Assembly (NCBI GenBank): GCA_028714855.1 | Contig: JAQTLP010000002.1 | Location: forward strand, 202,451-266,450 | Source of the DNA: Phycisphaerae bacterium | GTDB lineage: Bacteria > Planctomycetota > Phycisphaerae > Sedimentisphaerales > Anaerobacaceae | DNA: 64,000 nucleotides | Reading direction: 5' to 3' | In this document: one piece after another, positions 24,907-35,767 of the stretch | Layout: each line of letters opens with the position of its first letter | Numbering within the stretch: the first letter of the stretch is position 1 | Translations under genes and position numbers: made by a program | The notes under the pieces: generated by a model | Seen by the model: only the letters and a program-made list of their open reading frames with translations | What the model was told of the DNA's origin: nothing | Database searches by the model: none

Positions 24907-25854
24907 ATGAAGGTCGAACTAAAACAGGATTTGCATATTCCCCGCGGCTCTACTATGAGCAGGCAGCAATATATAGATTTCCTCATTGAAGCATATAACC
25001 TGATGAAAGAAATCCCATCGTACCTGGCGCCGGCGGAAGATATAAATTGTCTCGAACTGGCCCATCTGATCCCTTCGGTGCCGGAAACAGTATTGGCGAT
25101 TTATGTCGGCATCAACGATGCCGTCTGCAACAAAGGCCTAGTATCGCCATTGCTGCCTCGTCACGGCCACAATAACGTGTTTGTTTTCGACCCGCAGGTG
25201 TACCCGGGCGGCGAAAATGTGCCGGCCGGAACAGCCGACGCCCGGAAGATTCTTGCGGGATTTGAGCCGCCAAATAAAACCTGGAACAGAAACTGGACTT
25301 ACGTAATGATTCAGGACCCCGCTCGCGGCTTTGAAAGTCTTTGGGCCGAGAAGGGCTACATAGATACGATTGCCGCCAAGTTCGAAGACTTTACTATGTT
25401 GACAGATTCTTCGAAAGGTATGTTATGTATTTTTATTGACGCCAAGGCCTTCGAATACCCGATCAACAAATCTCGCGGATACCTCAAAGCCGCCAGGGCC
25501 CGCGGCCAAAAGCACGCCTCTGAATTTCACATCCCCGATTCCATAAGTGACGAGTTCGATAGTTTAGTGCCGGTGATGCTGAACCGGGGCGAAAAATTAT
25601 ATGTCGCAACAACCGATTTTGGCCCCTGTGCCCACGGCTGGAGCAATATCCACAAAGACAACTCTGGGTTAGCCGTGGTAAATGAAAATTCCGCCGTGCC
25701 TTTGAATTTGGTGACGGCCAAACCGCCGGTGCATCCTAAATATGCAAAGTCACTCACTCCTGCCAGGGGTTCTGCCGATATGACCACAGACTGGTTTTAC
25801 CGCGGCCGTTCGGTTTCAAGGCTTCCGCTGCTGACAGGTTTGTTCCGAGGTTGA
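24907..25854 (+). CDS. Protein of unknown function downstream of MEMO
   Basis: 315 residues from the ATG at 24907. The open frame extends upstream to 24592, but that part is shadow inside the MEMO gene. No domain recognised. Visible features: no signal peptide or membrane helix; a His-rich LLPRHGHNNVFVFDP segment; a TWNRNWTYVMIQDP stretch; a DFGPCAHGW segment; and a C-terminal TTDWFYRGRSVSRLP. Conserved-looking His, Cys and Trp residues suggest a soluble enzyme. Seven-base spacing implies an operon with MEMO. Confidence 0.75.
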   Translation: MKVELKQDLHIPRGSTMSRQQYIDFLIEAYNLMKEIPSYLAPAEDINCLELAHLIPSVPETVLAIYVGINDAVCNKGLVSPLLPRHGHNNVFVFDPQVYPGGENVPAGTADARKILAGFEPPNKTWNRNWTYVMIQDPARGFESLWAEKGYIDTIAAKFEDFTMLTDSSKGMLCIFIDAKAFEYPINKSRGYLKAARARGQKHASEFHIPDSISDEFDSLVPVMLNRGEKLYVATTDFGPCAHGWSNIHKDNSGLAVVNENSAVPLNLVTAKPPVHPKYAKSLTPARGSADMTTDWFYRGRSVSRLPLLTGLFRG

Positions 25855-26037
25855 TGTTTTTCAATCCTGCCGATGAAAAATCGACTTTTATCGAGAAAGC
25901 CGAAATGAAATAAAAAAACCGGCGGTAGTACAAGTTTATCACTGGCTTTTGATGAAATTAAGATGTAAAATGAACTGTCGCAGCAAGCCGGCGTATAAGG
26001 CAAACGTAATAAGCGTACAATTTCGGTAATAATACTC

Positions 26038-27414
26038 ATGAATGTATCTGTAATTATCCCTGTTCTGAATGAAGAGAGTACAATCGCCGCTGTAGTTAAG
26101 ATTGCCAAAAATTGCAGTCGCGTCGATGAGATCATAGTCGTCGACGACCACTCGGTTGACAGCTCGGTTGCGCAGGCAAAGGCCGCGGGGGCAAGTGTAA
26201 TTACAAGCACAAAACAGGGCAAAGGCATCTCTATGCTCGAAGGCCTGCTCATCTCGAAAAACCCCATCGTGGTATTTCTTGACAGCGACATTGACAGTTA
26301 CGCCGCCGATGTAATCGATAAAATGACTCGGCCGATAATTGACGGCCGGGCCGACTTCGTAAAGAGTACTTTCGAACGAGAGGCCGGCAGAGTTACAGAG
26401 CTTGTCGCAAAACCTCTGCTGTCGCTGCTTTTCCCGGAGGCGGACAAATTTGAACAACCCCTCAGCGGGGTTATCGCCGGCAAACGCGAGTTCTTTGAAA
26501 AAATAAAATTCGAAGAACGCTACGGCGCGGACATAGGCATCCTGATTGATATGATTCAGATCGGCGCCAGAGCTACCGAGGTCAACATCGGTTTTATAAC
26601 CCACAAGACGAAACAGCTTCATCAGCTCGGAAAAATGTCGAACGAAGTTACAGCGGCAATATTGAAAAGGGCAAAAAATCTCCCCTCTTACAATCTCGAT
26701 ACCCTCGAAACCACAAGCTTTATTCTCGACCAAATGGAATTTGCGGTCAGGCAGAACCTGATGCCCTTGAATAAAATGGCTATCTTCGATATGGATAACA
26801 CGCTCCTGATGGGGCGGTTCATAGATAAAGTGGCGAATAAGTTCAATTTAAACAAGGCGCTCTCTGATATTATAACAGCCAATCAGGAATCGTTCCTTAT
26901 AGCAAAGCTGATAGCGCGCCTCCTGAAGGGCCTGAAAATATCACAGCTTATCGAAACCCTTGATGAAATCTACCTCGTGCCGGACGCCGTCGAGGTAATT
27001 GCGGAATTGAAGAGCCGCGGCTACATCGTCGGAATCGTCAGCGACAGTTATGAGTTCACCGCGCAGCATATCCGAAACAAGGTCGGCGCAGACTTCGCCA
27101 TAGCTAATGAGCTGGAATTCTCCGACGGCGTTGCCACGGGAGAAATCAAAATCCTCTCCTATTATGCGCGAACAGACAAAAGTCTCTGCAACCACAACTT
27201 CTGCAAAAGCAACGCAATGCTCCACCTCAGCGAAAAGTACGACATTCCGTTATCGAACATGATAGCGGTCGGCGACAGTGACTATGACGCCTGCATGGTC
27301 AAGCACGCCGGCTTGGGGGTTGCCTTTTGCTCCAACAGCCGAATTCTCAATACGGTGGCCGACAAAGTAATCGACTCCCGAAGTTTCGAGTCGATACTAG
27401 ATTTTGCCCCTTAA
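26038..27414 (+). CDS. Glycosyltransferase family 2 (GpgS-like) fused to a HAD phosphatase
   Basis: 458 residues. Residues 1-240 form a GT-A glycosyltransferase: SVIIPVLNEESTIAAVV, the metal-binding FLDSDIDSY, and a GRVTELVAKPLLSLLFPEA..FEQPLSG..AGKRE segment closely following glucosyl-3-phosphoglycerate synthase. Residues 245-458 form a SerB-like HAD phosphatase (FDMDNTLL, GIVSDSY, GDSDYDACM). A synthase-phosphatase fusion would make glucosylglycerate, or a relative, from phosphoglycerate in one protein; fused mannosylglycerate enzymes are known. Substrate is inferred. Confidence 0.82.
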   Translation: MNVSVIIPVLNEESTIAAVVKIAKNCSRVDEIIVVDDHSVDSSVAQAKAAGASVITSTKQGKGISMLEGLLISKNPIVVFLDSDIDSYAADVIDKMTRPIIDGRADFVKSTFEREAGRVTELVAKPLLSLLFPEADKFEQPLSGVIAGKREFFEKIKFEERYGADIGILIDMIQIGARATEVNIGFITHKTKQLHQLGKMSNEVTAAILKRAKNLPSYNLDTLETTSFILDQMEFAVRQNLMPLNKMAIFDMDNTLLMGRFIDKVANKFNLNKALSDIITANQESFLIAKLIARLLKGLKISQLIETLDEIYLVPDAVEVIAELKSRGYIVGIVSDSYEFTAQHIRNKVGADFAIANELEFSDGVATGEIKILSYYARTDKSLCNHNFCKSNAMLHLSEKYDIPLSNMIAVGDSDYDACMVKHAGLGVAFCSNSRILNTVADKVIDSRSFESILDFAP

Positions 27415-27447
27415 GATAACACGGCTGCGTTTTATTGCCCCCAAAAC

Positions 27448-27519
27448 AGCCAACGGTCGGATTCGAACCGACAACCCCCGGTTTACAAAACCGGAGCTCT
27501 ACCATTGAGCTACGTTGGC
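27448..27519 (-). tRNA. tRNA-Thr (anticodon TGT)
   Basis: Minus-strand 72-nt cloverleaf: 7-bp acceptor GCCAACG/CGTTGGC, D stem GCTC/GAGC with AATGGTA loop, 5-bp anticodon stem CCGGT/ACCGG with loop TTTGTAA, variable GGGTT, and T arm GTCGG-TTCGAAT-CCGAC. Anticodon TGT reads ACA (Thr). The 3' CCA is not encoded. The surrounding 306-base gap (27415-27720) holds nothing else I can support. Confidence 0.95.
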
Positions 27520-27720
27520 GTTTGAAAAAATGATAACAAAAACTCGTCTTTCAGGCACTCATTTTTTCGGTGCTATTTCCTTCGTTGCGGCCTCCATTTA
27601 TAGCATTTTCGACAGAACTTATCAATCCTCCGTCTTAAAGGCCTGCACCTCAATGAATAAATAAAACTCCCGATAGCCCGCCCTGCTACAGAAGCGATTC
27701 CCGCGCTATTCCCTTGTTTT

Positions 27721-29748
27721 ATGCAACAGCTTTTAGTATTTTGGCGGACTATGATTGCCAGGCCTTCACAATTGGGTCTAAATGCAAAACTGTTTTCGCC
27801 GGTTCGCCGCTTGTACGGCCTCCTGGCTCCGCGCGCCTATAGCGTCATTATGTTCGGCGCCTTGTTTTGCACCCTTACAGTAAAGTTCTTTCACGCCCAC
27901 CGTATCGACCTGCTCGATGAATACCTTAGCTGGATATTCGCCGACATCTCTATCCTTTTAGGTGTCGAAGTTGTATTAGCCCTGCTCTGTTTTCGCTGGC
28001 CTCGTAAATGGCTCGTACGTGCCGCTTGTATTTGTGCCGCTGTTATATGCACGTGGTCTGTTATGAGCGCAGGCTGGCTTGTAAGAACCGGAACACAGCT
28101 CCTGCCTACCGTCCTTTTGCCGTTATTTCGCGACCCGATAAACGCATTATGTATTGTCGGCATCAATCTCTCAAAATCGCCGGCCGCTGCCGTCATCCTC
28201 CTCGGTCCCAGCGCCATTGCTCTTGCTTTTTTCTTTTCCGTTTTAGCAAAACCGCTGCCGCCCAATTACAACCAAAAACGCTTCGCAGTAAGAATTACTG
28301 TTTCCGTGCTCCTTGTCCTTATCGCAGTCCTTGCTCGCGGCACGCTCGGCGACCGTGGTTCTAAGCTGATTGTCTCTGAAGGCATGCGTTACAATAGTCA
28401 GTTAAGAGCTGTGACCTCTCTCCTCTTCCCCGGTTCCGCCCGTCTGACAAAGACCTATTTAGCCAACGCCAAACGAAAAATGCCTGCTTTTGACGACATA
28501 CAAATTACAATTTCGCCGATGCAGCGACGCTTAAACCGCAACATCGTCCTTATCGTCCTTGAGGGCGTACAATACAGATACACCTCCCTTTATGACAAAC
28601 AAAGCAACCTGACGCCTTACCTTGCTTCTTTAGCAGAACAAGGCGTAGAATTCACAAACGCCCGCTCCTCGCTTACGCATACAACAAAGGTTCTGTTTAG
28701 TCTCTTAACAGGCCGATTTCCTTCCGCCTCGCAGGACATCGCAGAGGCTGTCCCCCGCGAAAAGCCTTACGCTTCTATTCCCACAATTTTAAAACAGAAC
28801 GCCAACTTCCGGACCGCTTTTTTCCAGTCCGCAAAGGGAAATTTCGAAACCCGCCCGGGGCTGGTTCACAATCTCGGCTTTGACAAATTCTGGGCCAGAG
28901 AGGACTTGAAGACAGAAGACGCATTTCTCGGATATCTGGCCTGTGATGAGTTTGCTATGCTGGAGCCAATAGTCGAATGGATAAAATCCGACGACAGACC
29001 TTTCTTTCTGACGCTTATGCTCTCGGTTACGCACGACCCTTACGAAGTCCCGCGATGGTTTGCAGAACCAGCCAAAGAGCCGCTCGCCAGATACAAGCAG
29101 GCCATTCTCTACACAGACAAATTCCTCGCAGCCCTCGACGTCGAGCTCGCAAAGCTTAATCTCGCCGACGAAACTATCTTCTGTGTTATTGGAGACCACG
29201 GTGAGGCGTTTGGCGAGCACGGCCTGCTCGGTCATGAGAGAATCGCTTTCGACGAAGCCCTTCGAATCCCATTTTGTTTGCGGGCCCCGTTTTTGATTCA
29301 GCCGAAAACCGAGGTAACTTGCCCCATCAGCTCTGTTGACCTGGCCCCGACATTGCTGGCCTTACTGGGTTTCGATACACAAACTCTCCGCCTTGACGGT
29401 GCTAATGCTCTCGGGCCAATACCCGATGACCGCACAGTATATTTCTCCGGCTGGCTCAGCCAAAGCCCTACCGGGTTTGTAAAAGCAAATCGAAAGTTCA
29501 TATATTATCCGGCGAACAAAATGGTCTCCGTCTATGATTTGAGCGCAGACCCGCTCGAATTGTCCCCGGCAGAGTTGCCCAACCAGCAGGGGCGCGAAAT
29601 TGCAGATGATCTTGTCGCCTGGCGAGAAGGCACTATTTTTGTGCTCGGCCGCCAGCAAGCTGGAAAAAAGACCCTTTTCGACACCTGGCTTTGCCGCTGG
29701 AACAACCGCGTCGCTTCTGCCAAATATCGCCCCAGCCTCAAAAAATAG
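27721..29748 (+). CDS. Membrane-anchored sulfatase/LTA synthase-like protein
   Basis: 675 residues. About five transmembrane helices (residues 30-220) are followed by an extracytoplasmic alkaline-phosphatase-superfamily domain: RNIVLIVLEGVQ, the nucleophile region SLTHTTKVLFSLLTG, SVTHDPYE and VIGDHGEAFGEHG. The active residue appears to be Thr, as in LtaS-type phosphoglycerol transferases, rather than the Cys of formylglycine sulfatases. It probably transfers phosphoglycerol or phosphoethanolamine to a surface glycan. The start is uncertain; a Met at codon 11 is possible. Confidence 0.8.
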   Translation: MQQLLVFWRTMIARPSQLGLNAKLFSPVRRLYGLLAPRAYSVIMFGALFCTLTVKFFHAHRIDLLDEYLSWIFADISILLGVEVVLALLCFRWPRKWLVRAACICAAVICTWSVMSAGWLVRTGTQLLPTVLLPLFRDPINALCIVGINLSKSPAAAVILLGPSAIALAFFFSVLAKPLPPNYNQKRFAVRITVSVLLVLIAVLARGTLGDRGSKLIVSEGMRYNSQLRAVTSLLFPGSARLTKTYLANAKRKMPAFDDIQITISPMQRRLNRNIVLIVLEGVQYRYTSLYDKQSNLTPYLASLAEQGVEFTNARSSLTHTTKVLFSLLTGRFPSASQDIAEAVPREKPYASIPTILKQNANFRTAFFQSAKGNFETRPGLVHNLGFDKFWAREDLKTEDAFLGYLACDEFAMLEPIVEWIKSDDRPFFLTLMLSVTHDPYEVPRWFAEPAKEPLARYKQAILYTDKFLAALDVELAKLNLADETIFCVIGDHGEAFGEHGLLGHERIAFDEALRIPFCLRAPFLIQPKTEVTCPISSVDLAPTLLALLGFDTQTLRLDGANALGPIPDDRTVYFSGWLSQSPTGFVKANRKFIYYPANKMVSVYDLSADPLELSPAELPNQQGREIADDLVAWREGTIFVLGRQQAGKKTLFDTWLCRWNNRVASAKYRPSLKK

Positions 29749-30045
29749 CTTGATTCCTCCATCAAGAGTCTGCCTTATGTCCCGCATTGTCCGTTCGTTC
29801 ATTTCGTTCACCGACGTGTTGCTTTTTGTAAACATCAGACAAATCCTGTTGTCTTTCAACATGTTATGAGGCTTGTATGTGTAAAGATGGACTATCTGGG
29901 TAAAGTTGGTGTTGAGAAAAAACAACACGCCGTTGAATTTCGACTCTTCTCTTTTTCCCCGTGAAAAACGATATTCAGGTATAACTTTCTATTTTGCAGA
30001 TCGTTAAAAAAGGCCTCTCGTCCTTTAGTTTTTTTCGCCTGTTGC

Positions 30046-30061
30046 TGGCATACTTTTTGCA
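30046..30061 (+). promoter_or_regulatory. Sigma-54-type (-24/-12) promoter
   Basis: TGGCATACTTTTTGCA matches the TGGCAC-N5-TTGCW consensus with correct GG-to-GC spacing. No recognised gene lies downstream on the plus strand; the TPR gene faces it. Confidence 0.55.
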
Positions 30062-30273
30062 GGTAGCTTCTCGTTTAAGAAAATAATATTGGGCGGGGCG
30101 CTCATAACCCAATACAAAACAAAGGAGGAGGCAGAACCCGCCCATTTGAAAATTTTCAGAATCGGTTTCACAGAAAACTCACCGGTTTTGTTTAATATCG
30201 CGGGGTCGTTCTGGAGGAGGGCGACTCCGTTTCCCTTTTTACACCGCATGCTCCGCAATTAATCCTTGCCCAC

Positions 30274-30308
30274 AAAAAAACCCCGCGGCGAATCCTTTCG
30301 CCACAGGG
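30274..30308 (-). terminator. Rho-independent terminator of the TPR lipoprotein gene
   Basis: On the minus strand a 12-bp stem (CCCTGTGGCGAA with TTCGCCGCGGGG, G-T pairs included) and a short loop are followed by TTTTTTT, 38 bases after the TPR stop. Confidence 0.85.
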
Positions 30309-30345
30309 CTATAAAAATCTGTCATCAAAAACGCCGTTATTGCGG

Positions 30346-31056
30346 CTAACGGCTCTTGTCGGATTTTTCCACCATCTCGTCTAATTTTTTGGTATCGGCG
30401 CTCCGCTCAGTCTTTCGCGGTATCTTCACAGCCACACCAAGCCGACCAAGTTCACCAGCCACATCGGGCTGATTGGGATTAAGCTGGAAGCTGCGGCTTA
30501 AATACTCCCTCGCCCGGCTTTTGTCACCCTTGCCCAAATAATAGAAGCCGATCTGCCTGTTAATCTTGGCCGAATCCGGCGCCATATAAAGCGCCTGCTG
30601 ATAACCCTTCAACGCGTACTCATCCAGGCCTTGCTCCTGAAACGCCAGTGCAAGCTGAAGAGACGCCGCCGCCGAAATGGATGCCTGCTTTAAATACTCG
30701 TCCGCCAGCAGCTTTGACTTGGCCGCATCACCGTTGCTCAATAACACCTTCACTCTTGACGCCTGGGCCTGCCTGTGAACAGGGTCGAAATTCAAAGCGA
30801 TAGCATACTGGTCTTCCGCCTGTGTCCACAGCCCCTCGGTCTGATAAATCTTGCCGAGCTTGAAATGCGCTTCGGCATTCTCGTATTTCTTATCTATTTC
30901 CTTCTGCAGCTGGATCTTTTTCTTCTCGGCTTCCGTTCTCCCGACCTCCTTAGGCTTGGTCTTTCCGCCGCAGCCGCCGAGCAGCAACAACATGCAAACC
31001 AAAAGAACCGGAGCAATAAATATTCGCTTCCCCACCTGTTCTTGCCTCCATCTCAT
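30346..31056 (-). CDS. TPR-repeat lipoprotein
   Basis: 236 residues from the ATG at 31056, preferred over an in-frame upstream ATG (31089) because GGGG lies 9 bases before it. A signal peptide ends in a lipobox (LLGGC). Then come three to four tetratricopeptide repeats (for example NAEAHFKLGKIYQTEGLWTQ and SAKINRQIGFYYLGKGDKSR) and a Lys-rich tail. Such proteins scaffold envelope assemblies, for instance PilF-like pilotins or BamD-like parts; nothing fixes the partner here. A clear terminator follows. Confidence 0.82.
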   Translation of the reverse strand: MRWRQEQVGKRIFIAPVLLVCMLLLLGGCGGKTKPKEVGRTEAEKKKIQLQKEIDKKYENAEAHFKLGKIYQTEGLWTQAEDQYAIALNFDPVHRQAQASRVKVLLSNGDAAKSKLLADEYLKQASISAAASLQLALAFQEQGLDEYALKGYQQALYMAPDSAKINRQIGFYYLGKGDKSRAREYLSRSFQLNPNQPDVAGELGRLGVAVKIPRKTERSADTKKLDEMVEKSDKSR

Positions 31057-31241
31057 AATTTGCACCCCATATTTATAAATAATATACATCTCTCACATCC
31101 TTGCGTACCACGCTATGTAATTTTGACAAGCTGGAAAATCTTTGCAAGCAAAATCTTTGATTTTTTATAATAAAACACCGCTCGCAGGATTCCGGCCGTT
31201 TCCTTTTAACATACTGACAAGCCATTCCTGCTGGAGGCGTC

Positions 31242-33725
<2,484 letters not shown>

Positions 33726-33730
33726 TCACG

Positions 33731-34093
33731 TTAAATCGCGGCGGCTCGGCCGACAACAACTTTAATTTCTTGTATCCGCGCCTGCGGATATTGCCTGCCC
33801 AGCTCTTCGAGAAGCTCACTGCTTAATAATTGCAGCTCGTACACATACGACGGCGAGTCAGCAAGCACTTTTAGCTTGTGGCCGGAAATGCCGTCGATTC
33901 TACAGTGCCGACAAAGCTCGATCGGCAGCAACTGACTCCAAGCCTCGGCTATCAATTCGGCTCTGCTTTGCTGCGGCGAAATCCGCTTTTCCATAAGCTC
34001 ACTTAGGACATCACCCAAACCGACCGCTCTTTCTGCTCGATGTACCGTTCGCCACTTGACGGCTCTGCGCAATTGTTCGTCTTCGTCCACCAT
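33731..34093 (-). CDS. dciA: DUF721/DciA-like replicative helicase loader
   Basis: 120 residues. The DUF721 core is visible (LIAEAWSQLLPIELCRHCR, a GHKLKVLADSPSYVYELQLLS strand-helix, and a closing GRQYPQARIQEIKVVVG). DciA helps load DnaB in most bacteria that lack DnaC/DnaI. The gene lies 3 bases after dnaN and 41 before gyrB, the place recF often occupies; recF is absent from this cluster. Confidence 0.85.
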   Translation of the reverse strand: MVDEDEQLRRAVKWRTVHRAERAVGLGDVLSELMEKRISPQQSRAELIAEAWSQLLPIELCRHCRIDGISGHKLKVLADSPSYVYELQLLSSELLEELGRQYPQARIQEIKVVVGRAAAI

Positions 34094-34096
34094 TTT

Positions 34097-35203
34097 TCAA
34101 CTCAGGTTAATCGGCATTAGAACATAGAGGAAATTTGCCCCGCTCTTTATCAAGCCCGGCCTGTCCGCCTGACCCAACTCTAACTCGAACTCCGCCGTCT
34201 TAATGACCCGCAGGGCCTCTATTAAAAACTGCGGATTAAACCCAATCTCAATCGGCTCGCCCTTATAATCGATGGGCATATTAATCTGCGCATCACCCGC
34301 CTCCGGCGCCCTTCCGGAAAACATCAGACTGTTCTTTCCTATCGAAAGTTTAATCCCTCTGGACTCCCCGCTTGTCAGCAGCGCCGAACGGCGCACCGCG
34401 CTTAACACCGCCTCGGTTGACAGCACCAGTTTCTTGTCGTAATCCTCCGGTATTATATCCTCATATTTGGGGAAATTACCTTCGACAAGATTCGAGCTTA
34501 TAACTACATTCGCACAACTGAACAATATCTGGTTGTCGACAAGCTTGACCATAACAATATCCTTTTCACTGCCGCCGATTTTATCCAGCAAAGTCATCGT
34601 CTTGGCCGGAACTATTACTTTTACTTTAGCAATCTGTTCAGCCGGCGCTGAAGCCAGGCTGGCTCTGCAGCGGGCCAATCTTCTGCCGTCGGTGGCGACA
34701 AGAGACAGCTTCTTGCCTTTAATTTCCCACAGCACTCCGTTAAGAGCATAGCGAGTGCTCTCTTTGGCTGTAGCAAACAAACACTGCCTTATGCCGGCCT
34801 GCAGGCACCCTAAAGAAATCTCTATATCAGCTTTCGCCTCAAAGCTTGGAACTGCAGGATATTGGCCCGGCTCTTGGCCATAAATTGTAAAGTGGCTGTC
34901 CGCTCCCTCTATCTTGCAAGTGCCGTCCTCAGCCCGTAACACCAAAACATCATCCGTGCTCTCGCGCACAACAGCCGCTAACCGGTCTGCCGGGACAACA
35001 ATTTCACCTGCTTCTTCCACTTGAACTTCAGAAACTAAATAGTTAATACCAACCTCTATGTCGGTTGCACAGATGTGAACATTCTTTTTGTCGGCGACAA
35101 TTTGGACACAGTGGAGTATTGGTTTTGGTGTGCGGCTTGGCACAACGGTGGTTAGTATGCCTAAAGCATCTGCCAAGGCGGCTCTGTTAAAATTTAATCT
35201 CAT
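34097..35203 (-). CDS. dnaN: DNA polymerase III beta sliding clamp
   Basis: 368 residues in three clamp domains of about 120 each, starting MRLNFNRAALADALGILTTVVPSRTPKPIL and ending in YVLMPI, the usual C-terminal clamp motif. It encircles DNA as the processivity factor of Pol III and binds repair and initiation partners. It is the first gene of dnaN-dciA-gyrB and is transcribed away from the DnaA-box region. dnaA itself is not in the window. Confidence 0.96.
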   Translation of the reverse strand: MRLNFNRAALADALGILTTVVPSRTPKPILHCVQIVADKKNVHICATDIEVGINYLVSEVQVEEAGEIVVPADRLAAVVRESTDDVLVLRAEDGTCKIEGADSHFTIYGQEPGQYPAVPSFEAKADIEISLGCLQAGIRQCLFATAKESTRYALNGVLWEIKGKKLSLVATDGRRLARCRASLASAPAEQIAKVKVIVPAKTMTLLDKIGGSEKDIVMVKLVDNQILFSCANVVISSNLVEGNFPKYEDIIPEDYDKKLVLSTEAVLSAVRRSALLTSGESRGIKLSIGKNSLMFSGRAPEAGDAQINMPIDYKGEPIEIGFNPQFLIEALRVIKTAEFELELGQADRPGLIKSGANFLYVLMPINLS

Positions 35204-35767
35204 AATAGACCCCTATGCCAAAAATGGTAAAAAGACAAGTTTCCAAGCCTCTAAATTCCCAGAAAACACAACTGCAATCTACCCCATAAAGCACACGCTT
35301 GCAACCCTTTTTTGGAAAAAACCGCATGGGCTCTTGGTGTAAGAATTAGGACACAAGTGGTTTTTCTCTATCTTGAAAATAGATTAGTATTAATCTTACT
35401 TAACTAAAGAGTAGTATTAGTAATCATACACCCTGTGAATTTGTTGCTTTTTAAAGAGGGTTGGTCTTTAAGATATTGTGCGGCAAGCTGTTAAAGAGCA
35501 AAAAACCCTTGCGGTGTTTGTGGATAACTTGTTAGATTGTTGGCGGGAATATTGGGCGGAACTAACAGAGCACAGTGTTTGGCTGGAGCACCCTGTTAAT
35601 TGCTACGGGTTATTGTGTAGAGGTTTTTTAAAGATTTTCCTTGACAAATAGTTAGTATGTATATAGTTTGCATATAAACAAACAAGGATCGTCTGTGGTT
35701 TGTATAGGGTCCTGTGTCGTAGGGGCGAACGCGCCGCTTGCCTTTAGTTTAGGATAAGGTATATTAA
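35204..35767. other. Possible replication origin / divergent promoter region
   Basis: 564 AT-rich bases between dnaN (minus) and the activase (plus). One perfect DnaA box, TGTGGATAA, is at 35519-35527, and a weaker match, TGTGAATTT, is at 35434-35442. The imperfect direct repeats CACCCTGTGAATTTG and CACCCTGTTAATTGC lie about 160 bases apart, and several TTWAAGA strings are present. Position beside dnaN-dciA-gyrB with divergent flanking genes fits oriC, but one exact box is thin evidence. Confidence 0.45.
35641..35667 (+). promoter_or_regulatory. Sigma-70-type promoter of the activase gene
   Basis: Perfect TTGACA (35641-35646), 15-base spacer, TATAGT (35662-35667). The predicted start is near 35674, about 95 bases before the GTG. 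Confidence 0.55.

Larger units (their letters stand above)
29749..30345. other. Intergenic region with orphan sigma-54-type promoter
   Basis: 597 bases. Main feature: a sigma-54-type promoter at 30046-30061 (listed separately). Downstream, GGGCGGG and CCCGCCC (near 30092-30141) could pair around a loop holding AAAGGAGGAGG. A 38-codon plus-strand frame from a TTG at 30144 is possible but weak, as is a 74-codon minus-strand frame (ATG at 30249). Neither shows a domain. Confidence 0.45.

Noticed and set aside
30025..30258. 77-codon minus-strand frame in the gap after the TPR gene
   Set aside because: Begins at TTG (ATG at 30249), no domain, and lies beyond a clear terminator with no promoter of its own.
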